From the NCBI GenBank assembly GCA_036924835.1, contig JBAGRR010000001.1, forward strand, positions 2,046,001-2,110,000: a stretch of DNA of 64,000 nucleotides, in the 5' to 3' direction. Positions 18,858 to 28,618 of the stretch are shown in pieces (the stretch's first letter is position 1; the number at the start of each line of letters is the position of its first letter). The notes below the pieces were generated by a model. It did not search any database and was not told the DNA's origin. It saw only the letters and a list, made by a program, of their open reading frames with translations. The DNA comes from Nitrobacteraceae bacterium AZCC 1564 (GTDB lineage: Bacteria; Pseudomonadota; Alphaproteobacteria; Rhizobiales; Xanthobacteraceae). Made by a program: the position numbers and the translations under genes.

Positions 18858-19553
18858 TTATGCCGCGTAGCTCGGAGATTTCCGCGCCATCCCATCGAAG
18901 GCATCGAGCAATCGTTCGCGCCACGCATAAACGGGGTCGTCCTCCTTCAGCAGCTGGAACGAACTGACCACTCGCGCCCATTGGAACTGCCCAAACACGA
19001 TGTAATCGCCGTAGTTCGGACTGGTGCCGCCGATGAACGGCTGTTTGCGCAACGTGAGCCGTAGCGGATCGAGATATCTGCGAAACGCGTCTACCCGCGC
19101 ATCACGGTCCGCAACAACATCTTCCAGCGACTTTCCGAAACGCGCCTCGCGGCTGGTCCGGAAGTAAGCCTGATCCTTGGGCAATAGGCGTTCGTGAACA
19201 TCGGTCACAATGAAGGACGCGAGATGACCAACCATGACATCGCCCCAGCTGTTGAGCATCCGTGCCATGGCACGGCCGCCCTCTCCCCCGAACAAAGACG
19301 GCCGGTCCGGATAGGTATCCTCGAGATAATTCGCGATCTCCCAGGAGTCCGCGACGGCTCTCTCGCCGTCGAGAAACACGGGCACCTTATCGGAATTATG
19401 CGACTTGATCGCATCCTTCTCGGTGAAGCGCCACGGGATCGTTTCGGCCTTCAATCCCTTATGTGCAAGTGCCATGCGCGTGCGCCAACAATAGGGGCTG
19501 AACACACGCTGCGGATCAGAACCAACCAATTCGAAAAGCTTACGTGCTACCAT
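18858..19553 (-). CDS. Glutathione S-transferase family protein
   Basis: 231 residues from the ATG chosen here. The N-terminal thioredoxin fold has 'LFELVGSDPQRVFSPYCWRTRMALAHKGL' (SPYCWR in the active-site loop) and 'VPVFLDGERAVADSWEIANYLEDTYPDRPSLFG'. The C-terminal helices carry 'FIGGTSPNYGDYIVFGQFQWARVVS'. The open frame continues to 19925, but those 124 residues look like non-coding translation and overlap the divergent gene at 19795, so I reject them. The substrate is unknown; it resembles the lignin beta-etherase-like GST branch. Confidence 0.85.
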   Translation of the reverse strand: MVARKLFELVGSDPQRVFSPYCWRTRMALAHKGLKAETIPWRFTEKDAIKSHNSDKVPVFLDGERAVADSWEIANYLEDTYPDRPSLFGGEGGRAMARMLNSWGDVMVGHLASFIVTDVHERLLPKDQAYFRTSREARFGKSLEDVVADRDARVDAFRRYLDPLRLTLRKQPFIGGTSPNYGDYIVFGQFQWARVVSSFQLLKEDDPVYAWRERLLDAFDGMARKSPSYAA

Positions 19554-19794
19554 CGCGTCACCCAAGGCGGAGAAAGCCGAAGCTACCCCCGGGATTAAAA
19601 GCGTCTGCATGAACCTTGCGGCTTCGCGTCCTGAAGTCAATGGCGCCAATAGGTTCAAACAAAATTCATTCGTCGCATGCAGCCGATAGTGGAAGAATCC
19701 CATTGCATTTTGGTGAATAATGAACCGCACTTCTCTTGCACCACCGTTAGAGTTCCGATGAATCGCACCGCGTACCGGACCAGAGGAGGCAGCA

Positions 19795-20916
19795 ATGACA
19801 ACGGAGTTTGCACGACGTGATTTCCTGAAATTCTCCACGGCTCTTGCAGGCACTGCCGCCTTCGGCAGTTTCTCTTGCGTCGGCATTGCGGGTGCCGCGC
19901 CGATCGAGGTACCAACCATCGACAAATTGTCGATCCGTGTTCTTGTCGATCAGCAGCATGACCAGTTTTTGCGCGGAAGCACCGTCAATGGTGTGGTCCA
20001 TGAAGGACCGGGACCGGCCCGCAGTCCCGACGCTCGCAACGTCCTTCATAACGAATGGGGACTGTCGTTGTTCCTGGAATCGCAGCGCGAACAAGAGCAA
20101 CGCAATATCCTACTCGATTTCGGATACACATCGCCGGCCATCATCAACAATATCGGTCTATTGAATGTCGATCCGGGCAAGCTCAACGCGTTGATCGTCA
20201 GCCATGGGCATATCGACCACTATGGCGGTCTCATCGGCTTCCTCGAAAAATATCGCAGCGTGCTCCCGCCTGACATCAAACTCTATGCCGGCGGCGAAGA
20301 TAATTTCTGCCACCGCGTCAGCCGCACCTCCACCGGGCAATACGGCGAAGGCGGCACACTTGATCGCCGCGACATCGCTGCGCAGAAAGTCCAGACTGTT
20401 CTCTGCGAAACGCCAACCGTGATCGAAGGACATGCCTTCACCACGGGCAAGATCAAGCGCAGCAGCGCCGAGAAGATCTTGCCCAACACGTTCGTCGACT
20501 ACACGCCCGGCAAGGACGGCCCTACTTGCGACTACAGCCACTACACGGCGTCGGAATTGCAGGGCAAAATCGTACCCGATGAGCACGTACACGAACACGC
20601 CACCTGCTTCAATATTCGCGGCAAGGGGCTCGTGGTCATCAGTTCGTGCGGCCATGTCGGGATCGTCAATTCGGTCCGGCAGGCGCAGGAGGTGTCTGGC
20701 GTTCCAAAGGTTCACGCCATCGTCGGTGGCTTCCATCTCGGCCCAGCACCTGCCGACTACCTCAAGCAGATCGTCGGAGAGATCAAGAAACTCGAACCCG
20801 ACGTGGTCATCCCGATGCATTGCAGCGGCTTGAACTTCCTGCTCGAGGCGCGGGCGCAGATGCCTGACAGTGTCATCAATACATCGACCGGCAGCCGGCT
20901 GATCTTTAGCGCATGA
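19795..20916 (+). CDS. Exported metallo-beta-lactamase-fold hydrolase
   Basis: 373 residues with a twin-arginine signal (RRDFLKFSTALAGTAAF). The metal-binding motif HGHIDH is at 137-142 ('LIVSHGHIDHYGGL'). Further ligands are suggested by 'ISSCGHVGIVN', 'IVGGFHLG' and 'VIPMHCSG'. The architecture resembles the group annotated as dihydropterin-ribofuranosylaminobenzene-phosphate synthases, but that name is not reliable for exported bacterial members. GAGGAGG lies just upstream. The stop overlaps the SCO1 start by 4 bp (ATGA). Confidence 0.87.
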   Translation: MTTEFARRDFLKFSTALAGTAAFGSFSCVGIAGAAPIEVPTIDKLSIRVLVDQQHDQFLRGSTVNGVVHEGPGPARSPDARNVLHNEWGLSLFLESQREQEQRNILLDFGYTSPAIINNIGLLNVDPGKLNALIVSHGHIDHYGGLIGFLEKYRSVLPPDIKLYAGGEDNFCHRVSRTSTGQYGEGGTLDRRDIAAQKVQTVLCETPTVIEGHAFTTGKIKRSSAEKILPNTFVDYTPGKDGPTCDYSHYTASELQGKIVPDEHVHEHATCFNIRGKGLVVISSCGHVGIVNSVRQAQEVSGVPKVHAIVGGFHLGPAPADYLKQIVGEIKKLEPDVVIPMHCSGLNFLLEARAQMPDSVINTSTGSRLIFSA

Positions 20917-21536
20917 CCATGCGAGAGATCCTTGCGGCTGCGGCCTTGCTTTGTTGCTGCCTGACCGCACCATCACTGGCGCAGACGTCACCACGGTCTG
21001 CTGCCGAGTTGATGGACGCGGTGATGTGGAATCGCGAGCCGATTGGCGGTCCGTTTGCGTTGACCGATCAAACCGGACAGCAACGCACAGACGCCGATTT
21101 CCGCGGCAAGCTGATGCTCATCTATTTCGGCTTTACCTATTGTCCCGACGTCTGCCCGACAGATCTCCAGGCCATTGGTCTGGCGATGGATAAACTGGGC
21201 GCGAACGCAAAGAACGTGCAACCGCTGTTCATCACACTCGATCCTGAGCGAGACACGGTGGAGCATCTGGCGGAGTACGTCCCGCTGTTTCATCCCAGAC
21301 TGATTGGGTTGACGGGGAGCACCTCCGCCGTCGCACAAGCGGCTGACGCTTACAGAGTCTATTACAAGCGGGTCAATTTCGAAACGACCAAGGCCGATTA
21401 CACCATCGACCACTCGGCGTTCATCTATCTGGTGGATCGCGACGGAAAATATCTCGGCTTTTTCCCGCCCGGCACACCAGCGGAAAAAATTGCGCAAATG
21501 ATCGAGCCATACCTCAAAGGAAAAGACGAACGCTAA
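20913..21536 (+). CDS. SCO1/SenC family copper chaperone
   Basis: 207 residues with an N-terminal signal sequence or anchor (residues 4-23) and a thioredoxin-like domain. The copper ligands are C77 and C81 (CPDVCP) and H167 (TIDHSAFIYL). SCO1 proteins deliver Cu to the CuA centre of cytochrome oxidase or act as periplasmic thiol reductases. It is translationally coupled to the preceding MBL protein. There are no oxidase genes nearby, so the target cannot be told. Confidence 0.92.
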   Translation: MTMREILAAAALLCCCLTAPSLAQTSPRSAAELMDAVMWNREPIGGPFALTDQTGQQRTDADFRGKLMLIYFGFTYCPDVCPTDLQAIGLAMDKLGANAKNVQPLFITLDPERDTVEHLAEYVPLFHPRLIGLTGSTSAVAQAADAYRVYYKRVNFETTKADYTIDHSAFIYLVDRDGKYLGFFPPGTPAEKIAQMIEPYLKGKDER

Positions 21537-21552
21537 CAGCCGCGTTGGGACG

Positions 21553-22458
21553 TCATGGCGCGGCTGTCACCTTGATCGTCTTGGATTCAATTTTCGTGGA
21601 GACCTTTCCCGCAACGCTCGCCACGGTCGAGAATGTGTCTTCGACCTGATGCGTCATACCATTCTCCACGAGAAAGAAGCCCTTGCCGTCCAGCGTCATC
21701 GTCGTTCCTTTCATCAGATGCTCCAGTCGTTCTGGTGTCACCTCGCCTATCGATTTCGCAAGAACTGCCTTGCTGTGTGAGAAGATGAAATCCCTCACCG
21801 ATCCTTCATCAAACGCGCGGACTTCGTGGTAGATCGCCGTTCTCTTCTCAACATCGGTATCGCTTAATGCGAATGACATCTGAGAGCGAAGCGTGGTCCC
21901 GAGTGGGTTATCCGCCGGGCCAGTGCTACGCCGCACCTCGCCCATCTTCATGCCCGTGTTCTGCGATTTGGCCAGCGTTACCATTTCCGTGAGGAAAGAT
22001 GGCGCGGCACGCTCGGCGTCCATAGTCATCAAATCCGACATCATCATGCCGAGTGCGAGGAGCTGCCGCTGACTGTGCTGACCAGATTTCAGCAAACGGT
22101 CCATCGCGACGTGCATTTCAGCCTTAACCGCGTCAAGATTGTCAATCCGAATGGGCTTGCCTGCCGCATCAATCGTTGCACGGATCAAAAGATTCTCGAG
22201 CATCTTGCAGTAAGTGCGCAGCAACGGGACGTTCGGCGAATTACCCTCGACCGAAATCTCTGGTGCAACGTAAGAGATATGGAAGCCTTCGGTCGTCTTT
22301 TCATCAATGGTCATTTCGGCGCGCCCGTTTAACGTCATCGTACGTGCGCCGCTGTCCGGCTTTGTCTCCTCCGTTTTGACCGTGTTCTCGATGATCCAGC
22401 GACTGCCGACCACAGGGTTGTCTGCAAGAAATGCAACCACTTCCCCTGCGGATACCAT
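21553..22458 (-). CDS. Hypothetical protein of unknown function
   Basis: 301 residues, not recognised. AGGAG lies about 8 nt before this ATG; the longer reading to 22638 is not supported. No signal peptide or membrane segment is seen. The N-terminal half ('VVGSRWIIENTVKTEE', 'MTLNGRAEMTIDEKTTEGFHISYV') looks beta-rich, and residues about 95-165 are helical. The gene is convergent with SCO1; a 9-bp stem (ACAGCCGCG / CGCGGCTGT, 21536-21567) spans the junction and its own stop. Confidence 0.65.
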   Translation of the reverse strand: MVSAGEVVAFLADNPVVGSRWIIENTVKTEETKPDSGARTMTLNGRAEMTIDEKTTEGFHISYVAPEISVEGNSPNVPLLRTYCKMLENLLIRATIDAAGKPIRIDNLDAVKAEMHVAMDRLLKSGQHSQRQLLALGMMMSDLMTMDAERAAPSFLTEMVTLAKSQNTGMKMGEVRRSTGPADNPLGTTLRSQMSFALSDTDVEKRTAIYHEVRAFDEGSVRDFIFSHSKAVLAKSIGEVTPERLEHLMKGTTMTLDGKGFFLVENGMTHQVEDTFSTVASVAGKVSTKIESKTIKVTAAP

Positions 22459-22691
22459 CGGCTCACTCCTATTCTTTTGACGTCGTTCATCATGGCATGC
22501 CCCTCCCCCTTTTGTCGCATACAGACCAGCCCGGGTTCGGTGGATCGCTATTCGCGCGAGTTCACCCCGTTCGACCATATTGAAACTTCCGCGAAAGTGA
22601 GACGTCGCGGATCGGTTTCCTTGCAAACTTGATTGCAACTGACAAAGAAAATGCTCTTTTCTGGACGCCCCTCACGTCCCATATTCCGGCC

Positions 22692-25589
22692 ATGGCAAAA
22701 ACTCCCGGCACCCCGAAGAAGCCCCCGAAATCACCTAAATCCAAAGCTCATCGTCCCGATGTGCAGCCGATTGGTCCTGCGTTGGCGGAGCTCTTAAATC
22801 CCGCGATCAATCGCGGGGAAAGCGGGCTGGGATCATCGACCGGCCTGCAGCCGCCGCCGTCAAATTCGAAAGACCGTCGCTCCGGCGGCGAAGCTGCCAT
22901 TCATCGCTCCCGCGCATCGACGCCTAAGACTGTCGGCGACGATACCGGGCCGCGTCCCTATCCACAGCCGGTTGGTCAAGAGCAGGGCTTCGATGAAGCT
23001 CCGCAGGCGAATTACGGCACCAGCGCCACTGTTCCAACCCTCGATCCCGAGCTGGCGAAGCAACTCGGCTATGACGTCGAGGACGACGACTCTTTCCGCC
23101 CTGCGCGCAACAAAATGGAATCGCTGGGCGTCAAGGCAACCGCCGATGCGCTGGAAAACCTGATCCGCGACGGCCGTCCCGAATTTCGCAGGGAAGACGG
23201 CAGTATGAAGGTGTGGACTCCACACCGCCCGCCGCGCCCCGAGAAATCGGAAGGTGGCGTGCACTTTGAGATCAAATCCGACTACAAGCCGAAAGGCGAT
23301 CAGCCACAGGCGATCAAGGAACTGGTCGAAGGTATTCAGCGCAACGACCGCACCCAGGTTCTGCTCGGCGTCACCGGTTCCGGCAAGACCTACACTATGG
23401 CGCAGGTGATCGAGGCGACCCAGCGCCCAGCAATTATCCTCGCGCCGAACAAAACACTCGCCGCGCAGCTCTACGGGGAGTTCAAGAATTTCTTCCCCGA
23501 CAACGCGGTGGAGTACTTCGTCTCATATTACGACTACTACCAGCCGGAAGCCTACGTTCCGCGCACCGACACCTATATCGAGAAGGATTCCTCGATCAAC
23601 GAGCAGATCGACCGAATGCGCCATGCGGCCACGCGCGCGCTGCTGGAACGTGACGACGTCATCATCGTCGCGTCCGTGTCCTGCATCTACGGTATCGGTT
23701 CGGTGGAAACCTACACCGCGATGACCTTTGCAATGAAACGCGGTGAGCGCATAGACCAGCGCCAGCTCATCGCCGACCTCGTTGCCCTGCAGTACAAGCG
23801 CACTTCGGCGGACTTCACCCGCGGCACGTTCCGCGTGCGCGGCGACACCATCGACATCTTTCCGGCGCACTACGAAGATCGCGCCTGGCGCGTGAACATG
23901 TTCGGTGACACCATCGAAAGCATCGAGGAATTCGATCCGCTCACCGGCCACAAACAGGACGAGCTGGAATTCATCAAGGTCTACGCCAACTCGCACTACG
24001 TGACGCCTCGCCCAACCTTGATCCAGGCTATCAAGGGCATCAAGAGCGAGCTGAAATGGAGATTGGATCAACTCAACGCGCAGGGCCGCTTGCTGGAAGC
24101 CCAGCGTCTCGAACAGCGCACGACCTTTGATCTGGAAATGATGGAAGCGACCGGAAGCTGCGCCGGCATCGAGAACTATTCGCGCTATCTCACTGGCCGC
24201 AAACCCGGCGAGCCGCCGCCGACCTTGTTTGAATACGTCCCCGACAACGCGCTGGTGTTCGCCGACGAAAGTCACGTCACGATCCCGCAGATCGGCGCCA
24301 TGTTCCGCGGCGACTTCCGCCGCAAGGCCACACTCGCTGAATACGGCTTCCGCCTGCCTTCCTGCATGGACAACCGTCCATTGCGGTTCGAGGAGTGGGA
24401 CATGATGCGCCCGCAATCAATCGCGGTGTCGGCAACCCCTGGCGGCTGGGAGTTGAACGAGAGCGGCGGCGTATTCGTCGAACAGGTCATCCGCCCAACC
24501 GGACTGACGGACCCGCCAGTCAATATCCGCCCTGCCCGCACGCAGGTGGACGACCTCGTTGGTGAGGTGCGCGAAACTGCACGCAAGGGTTATCGCTCGC
24601 TGATCACGGTGCTGACCAAGCGCATGGCAGAGGACCTCACGGAATATCTGCACGAGCAAGGCATCCGCGTCCGCTACATGCACAGCGATATCGATACCAT
24701 CGAGCGCATCGAGATTATCCGCGACCTTCGCCTTGGGGCATTCGATGCCCTGGTCGGCATCAACCTGCTGCGCGAAGGTTTGGACATTCCGGAGTGCGCA
24801 CTGGTTGCGATCCTTGACGCTGACAAAGAAGGTTTTCTGCGCAGCGAGACATCGCTGATCCAGACCATCGGCCGCGCCGCGCGCAACGTCGACGGCAAGG
24901 TCATTCTCTATGCCGATCAGATGACCGGTTCGATGGAACGCGCCATTGCGGAAACCGATCGCCGCCGCGAGAAGCAGGTTGCCTACAATGAAGCCAATGG
25001 CATCACGCCGGAAAGCGTGAAGAAATCGATCGGCGACATTCTCAACAGCGTCTACGAGCGCGACCACGTGCTGGTGGAAGTTGGCGACGGCGGCGTGGCC
25101 GATGATGTCATCTCCATTGGCCACAACTTCGAGGCGGTGCTCGCCGACCTTGAAACCCGCATGCGCGAGGCAGCGGCCGACCTCAACTTCGAAGAAGCCG
25201 CCCGGCTGCGCGATGAGGTCAAGCGTCTGCGCGCGACAGAAATGGCTGTGGTGGATGACCCCACCGCAAAGCAACGGGTCGTTGCCAGCAAGGCCGGCGC
25301 CTATGTCGGCCAGAAGAAGTATGGCGAGGCCGCCAACTTGCCGCCGAAGCAAAGCAAATCACGCGTGCATAAGCCCGATCTCGACGAGATGGGCATCGCA
25401 ACCTGGCATGAGGTGAAGCCGGAGCGCTCCGGCCGCGCCAAGCCGCGCAAGCCGACACTCGATGAAATGGGCCCCGGCACCGAAAGCCGGATCTATCAGC
25501 CGAAGTCGATGCGCGAGGGCGGTCAAGAGCATTCAGGCCGCTCGACGGGAGGCGCACCGGGCAAACGCGGCGGCTGGAAGCGGCGATAG
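22692..25589 (+). CDS. uvrB: UvrB, excinuclease ABC subunit B
   Basis: DNA-damage recognition helicase of nucleotide excision repair. The conserved core begins about residue 192 ('[17 protein letters not shown]'). It has Walker A GVTGSGKT near 226, the beta-hairpin '[12 protein letters not shown]', motif II 'VFADESH', motif VI 'QTIGRAARN' and a C-terminal UVR domain ('[17 protein letters not shown]') that binds UvrC. At 965 aa it is far longer than E. coli UvrB (673). About 190 extra N-terminal residues are Pro/Lys-rich, and about 115 follow the UVR domain with the motif KPxLDEMG twice (about 893 and 920). Such extensions occur in other Rhizobiales. The start at MAKTPG is the first with no odd residues; upstream there is no clear RBS. 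Confidence 0.95.
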   Translation: MAKTPGTPKKPPKSPKSKAHRPDVQPIGPALAELLNPAINRGESGLGSSTGLQPPPSNSKDRRSGGEAAIHRSRASTPKTVGDDTGPRPYPQPVGQEQGFDEAPQANYGTSATVPTLDPELAKQLGYDVEDDDSFRPARNKMESLGVKATADALENLIRDGRPEFRREDGSMKVWTPHRPPRPEKSEGGVHFEIKSDYKPKGDQPQAIKELVEGIQRNDRTQVLLGVTGSGKTYTMAQVIEATQRPAIILAPNKTLAAQLYGEFKNFFPDNAVEYFVSYYDYYQPEAYVPRTDTYIEKDSSINEQIDRMRHAATRALLERDDVIIVASVSCIYGIGSVETYTAMTFAMKRGERIDQRQLIADLVALQYKRTSADFTRGTFRVRGDTIDIFPAHYEDRAWRVNMFGDTIESIEEFDPLTGHKQDELEFIKVYANSHYVTPRPTLIQAIKGIKSELKWRLDQLNAQGRLLEAQRLEQRTTFDLEMMEATGSCAGIENYSRYLTGRKPGEPPPTLFEYVPDNALVFADESHVTIPQIGAMFRGDFRRKATLAEYGFRLPSCMDNRPLRFEEWDMMRPQSIAVSATPGGWELNESGGVFVEQVIRPTGLTDPPVNIRPARTQVDDLVGEVRETARKGYRSLITVLTKRMAEDLTEYLHEQGIRVRYMHSDIDTIERIEIIRDLRLGAFDALVGINLLREGLDIPECALVAILDADKEGFLRSETSLIQTIGRAARNVDGKVILYADQMTGSMERAIAETDRRREKQVAYNEANGITPESVKKSIGDILNSVYERDHVLVEVGDGGVADDVISIGHNFEAVLADLETRMREAAADLNFEEAARLRDEVKRLRATEMAVVDDPTAKQRVVASKAGAYVGQKKYGEAANLPPKQSKSRVHKPDLDEMGIATWHEVKPERSGRAKPRKPTLDEMGPGTESRIYQPKSMREGGQEHSGRSTGGAPGKRGGWKRR

Positions 25590-25668
25590 CATTTCAGGCG
25601 ATGATCTTCCCCACAGGGACGACAATAGCTATGAAAAGCCGTTGCCGAAGACATGAAAGAATTCCAGC

Positions 25669-26028
25669 GTGCCTCCCTCGCCCTCCATCACTTACGATGA
25701 CTTCGCCAAAGTGGACCTCCGTGTCGGCCGCGTTTTGGAAGTCCAGCCCTTTCCAAAGGCACGGAATCCGTCATGGAAAGTCCGTGTCGATCTCGGCGAA
25801 CTGGGTGAGAAGTGGTCGAGCGCGCAGATCACCAACTACACAGCAGATCAACTGGTCGGCTCGCTTGTCATCTGTGTCTGCAATTTTCCGTCGCGCAATA
25901 TTGCTGGCTTCCTGTCGGAAGTCCTGATCCTCGGTGCGCCCGATGCTGACAACAAGGTAATCCTGCTTTCGCCGCGGAAGGACAACGACGGGCGCGACAT
26001 CGTTGCGCCCGGTGCGAAAGTCTACTAA
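25669..26028 (+). CDS. csaA: CsaA-like tRNA-binding domain protein
   Basis: 119 residues making up one OB-fold tRNA-binding domain. Seen: 'FAKVDLRVGRVLEV', 'PFPKARNPSWKVRVDLGELG', 'SSAQITNYTADQLVGS', 'CNFPSRNIAGFLSEVLILG'. These match CsaA, a dimeric tRNA-binding protein reported to have chaperone or secretion-linked activity. The start is GTG; an ATG 16 nt upstream is out of frame. It lies 79 bp after uvrB. Confidence 0.88.
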   Translation: MPPSPSITYDDFAKVDLRVGRVLEVQPFPKARNPSWKVRVDLGELGEKWSSAQITNYTADQLVGSLVICVCNFPSRNIAGFLSEVLILGAPDADNKVILLSPRKDNDGRDIVAPGAKVY

Positions 26029-26126
26029 CAGCTAAAGATCATTGTTGCCGTTGCATTCTTATCTGTGAAATCCAGCCATTCTCTTCAAAAAAGAAACAAC
26101 AGTGCTTTTGATTTATCGATTCTTCA

Positions 26127-26822
26127 ATGCAACTGCGGATGTTGATTTTGACCGCACTATTCGCGCTGTCGTCATATGACGCTCACGCGCAACTGTTTGG
26201 GAAGAAACACGACGGCGCTCCGACAATTGCAAAAAGTAAGCCCGCGCGGGATACGTCCCTCAACAGCCTCCAGGATGCGCCGGCTGCTTCGGTGCGGACC
26301 TGTGCAGGCCCGTTCGCCAAAGACACAAGCCACGCGCGACTGATCAGCGAGTTTGGTGAACGCAATGTCGCGTTCAAGGACGTTGAAGGCGCAGAAGGCA
26401 TCAAACAAAAAGCAACCGTGATCTTCGACGACGACCTGACCAAGCGGATCGTGATCTACTGGGACGACATGAAGACGCGCTCGAAGCCGGCGAAAATCGT
26501 GATCAGCGCGCCATCGACCTGGCTTGGGCCAGGCGGCATTCGCAATGGCTTACCGGTCAAGGATCTTGAGAAAATCAACGGCGGCTCATTCAGCATTAAA
26601 GGTTTTGGCGGAATCGGCAACGGCGGCGTTTCCGGACTGAAAGGAAAGCTCGCAGATATCCCAGGCGGCTGCAAACTCGTGATTCACGTCGAGCCCGGCG
26701 TCGCCAATCCGCTGCCTATCAAATTTGCGGCGATCACCGGCAATCTCATTATCCCGTCGTCGAACTCGCTGATGCGTCGCGCACGACCGCAGGTGAGTAA
26801 CTGGAGTATTATCTATCCTTAA
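26127..26822 (+). CDS. Exported protein of unknown function
   Basis: 231 residues with a signal peptide (MQLRMLILTALFALSSYDAHA, cleaved before QLFGKK). The mature part has one Cys near 60 and one near 182, a segment 'ATVIFDDDLTKRIVIYWDDMKTRSKPAKIVIS', and a Gly-rich loop 'IKGFGGIGNGGVSGLKGKL'. The layout is that of a small periplasmic beta protein. I do not recognise the family. The gene stands alone. Confidence 0.7.
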   Translation: MQLRMLILTALFALSSYDAHAQLFGKKHDGAPTIAKSKPARDTSLNSLQDAPAASVRTCAGPFAKDTSHARLISEFGERNVAFKDVEGAEGIKQKATVIFDDDLTKRIVIYWDDMKTRSKPAKIVISAPSTWLGPGGIRNGLPVKDLEKINGGSFSIKGFGGIGNGGVSGLKGKLADIPGGCKLVIHVEPGVANPLPIKFAAITGNLIIPSSNSLMRRARPQVSNWSIIYP

Positions 26823-26965
26823 CGTCGTGTCGTTATGTGAAACGATATTCAATCCCACCTCAAACAAATGTTTGATTGCGGAAGGACTCCGGTAACCTTT
26901 GCAGGACGTCCGGCTTGATCCACATCGGGTTCCCCTTTAGGAAGCGCCCCGCTGTGGAGACCCGA

Positions 26966-27424
26966 ATGACTGACCAACAGTCTATGCAATGCGTTCTGAA
27001 TTTCCTTGATGCTTTCTATAAGGGCGATGTTCCGCGCCTCGAAGCATGTTGCCACGATGGCTTCACGTCCATCATTCACGCGCCGGTCGACATCTTTCCG
27101 CACCTTGGGCTGAAAGAAGGTAAGTCGTGGATCGCACAAGCCGTTCGCATTCAACAAGAACGTTACTCAGCGCGGCGCTATACGTTGCAGTCCATCGTCG
27201 TAGACGGCGACCAGGCGGCAGCGTTGATGCAAGTGAACCTGACAAAGCGCAGCGACCAACGTATCCTGCAATTCGCAGTTGCCGATTTTTACGGGTTGCG
27301 CGACGGACTCATTCTGAACCACCAATCGCTTTTCGACTCGTTTGATTTTCTTCAGCAGGTGCTTGGCCGCGATCTCACGGTCGAGTTTGCCAGAAGCGTG
27401 AAGATCGCCATGGACGGCAAGTAA
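26966..27424 (+). CDS. SnoaL-like (NTF2-fold) protein
   Basis: 152 residues. GGAG lies 7 nt before this ATG; the frame to 26876 is not supported. The NTF2/SnoaL pattern is visible: an N-terminal helix 'CVLNFLDAFYKGDVPRLEACCHDGF', then 'HLGLKEGKSWIAQAVR' and a strand-rich second half ('VADFYGLRDGLILNHQSLFDSFD'). Functions in this fold range from isomerases to small binding proteins, so none is assigned. It has a diverged relative at 27999-28430. Confidence 0.7.
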   Translation: MTDQQSMQCVLNFLDAFYKGDVPRLEACCHDGFTSIIHAPVDIFPHLGLKEGKSWIAQAVRIQQERYSARRYTLQSIVVDGDQAAALMQVNLTKRSDQRILQFAVADFYGLRDGLILNHQSLFDSFDFLQQVLGRDLTVEFARSVKIAMDGK

Positions 27425-27539
27425 AGACGGAGGCGTCCATCGCTTGTATGGTGGGCGACTACGACATCCGAATAAGCACACCCGTCTGTGGTCTCGGCCG
27501 TGAACGCGTTTCGCCATCTCCGCAACAATGATCGATTGA

Positions 27540-27789
27540 ATGTGGACACGACGACAAAAGCGGCGGTGGCATCGGGTTGTGTTTTTCGGCGTTCTGGGAG
27601 GTATCGGTGGTCTCACCGTCGGTGGCGCGCGCCGAGCCTCCTCGCAAGCATCGCGTGGATCAGTATTTTCAAGCCGGGCGATTTCGAAGGTATGCCGTGA
27701 CAATGGTACTCTTCGTGTCCAGTCCGATAGGAATAATCGTCGGCGGGCTTGTTGGCGCCGTGCACGAGGCCCATCACCGACAGCGATGA
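27540..27789 (+). pseudogene. Possible decayed small membrane protein gene
   Basis: Three consecutive hydrophobic segments lie in three different frames: 'RRWHRVVFFGVLGGIGGLTVGG' (from 27540), 'SLLASIAWISIFKPGDFEGMP' (about 27638-27700), and 'VTMVLFVSSPIGIIVGGLVGAV' (about 27697-27765, ending at 27789). Read together they look like one small membrane protein with two frameshifts. No intact ORF or RBS supports an active gene. The rest of the 574-bp gap (27425-27998) shows nothing else. Confidence 0.35.
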
Positions 27790-27998
27790 GTCTTTTTAAG
27801 CATCGTAAATGGATGGTTGCCATTTAGGCAGCACCTACGCTTTTCAGCATTTGTGCGATGCAATAACGACGGTTGTGCGACGCCCACAAAACACGTAATC
27901 AAATTTTCAACGGTGGGAATTCCAGCATTCCGGCGCGGCGTCCGTGACGATGCCCTATCGCCATTTGCTGTTTGCTAAAGACATTTCAGGGTTAACCA

Positions 27999-28430
27999 AT
28001 GACAGAGCACAGTCTCTGGCGTTTCGCGCGCGCATTGCATCGCTCGCTCAGCGAACGCCAAACCGATCAGCTTGAAGCGGTTCTCGATGAGAATGTCGAT
28101 TGGGCGATCTATGGTCCGATCGACATGTTCGCGTTTTTTGGCCTGCGCCGTGGCAAGCACGCTGTCATCGACACTGTCCGGCAAATTGGCGACGCTATTC
28201 GCCTTCATCGCTTTGAGCGGGAAGCAGTCATGCTGGCCGACGACTCCGCAGCGTCCTTAATGCGGTATTCTTTGACGCCGGCCAATTCCAGCAGGCCCAT
28301 CAGCGTCCGCGTGGCGCAGTTCACGCATTTCCGGGCCGGACGCCTGACCAACCTGCGCGCCGTCATTGACACGTTCGACCTCGTCGAACAGTCGCTCGGC
28401 CGGCAGATTCATCTGCCGAAAATCGCATAA
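27999..28430 (+). CDS. SnoaL-like (NTF2-fold) protein
   Basis: 143 residues; N-terminal helix 'LWRFARALHRSLSERQTDQLEAVLDENVDWAIYGPIDMFAFFGLRRGKHAVIDTVRQIGDAIRLHRFE' reduced here to its key parts: 'VDWAIYGPIDMFAFFG', 'RRGKHAVIDTVRQIG'. The second half has 'RVAQFTHFRAGRLTNLRAVIDTFDLVEQ'. The 'PVDIFPHLGLKEGK' of the gene at 26966 aligns with 'PIDMFAFFGLRRGK' here, so the two are paralogues. The ligand is unknown. Confidence 0.75.
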   Translation: MTEHSLWRFARALHRSLSERQTDQLEAVLDENVDWAIYGPIDMFAFFGLRRGKHAVIDTVRQIGDAIRLHRFEREAVMLADDSAASLMRYSLTPANSSRPISVRVAQFTHFRAGRLTNLRAVIDTFDLVEQSLGRQIHLPKIA

Positions 28431-28618
28431 TCCAAGCGTCGGACTGTCCTGGATCGCCCGGCCAGTGTCCCGAAACGCTGTTGGAACAGGCGCGCGTCGC
28501 GTCACCAAAACTTGTGCTAACGATGGTGAAGCATGTGTCACGGGTGACATCGAAAGGTGGTATTAACCCGCAACATTCGAGATCTGACCTGACCGCGACT
28601 ATACCGATACGACGTGAA

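Noticed and set aside
19553-19925. Extra 124 N-terminal residues of the GST at 18858
   Set aside because: They overlap the well-supported divergent MBL gene and do not look like a real protein start.
22860-25352. Long open frames on the strand opposite uvrB (297 and 311 codons)
   Set aside because: They are mirror frames of a high-GC coding region; residues are low-complexity and no RBS or family is visible.
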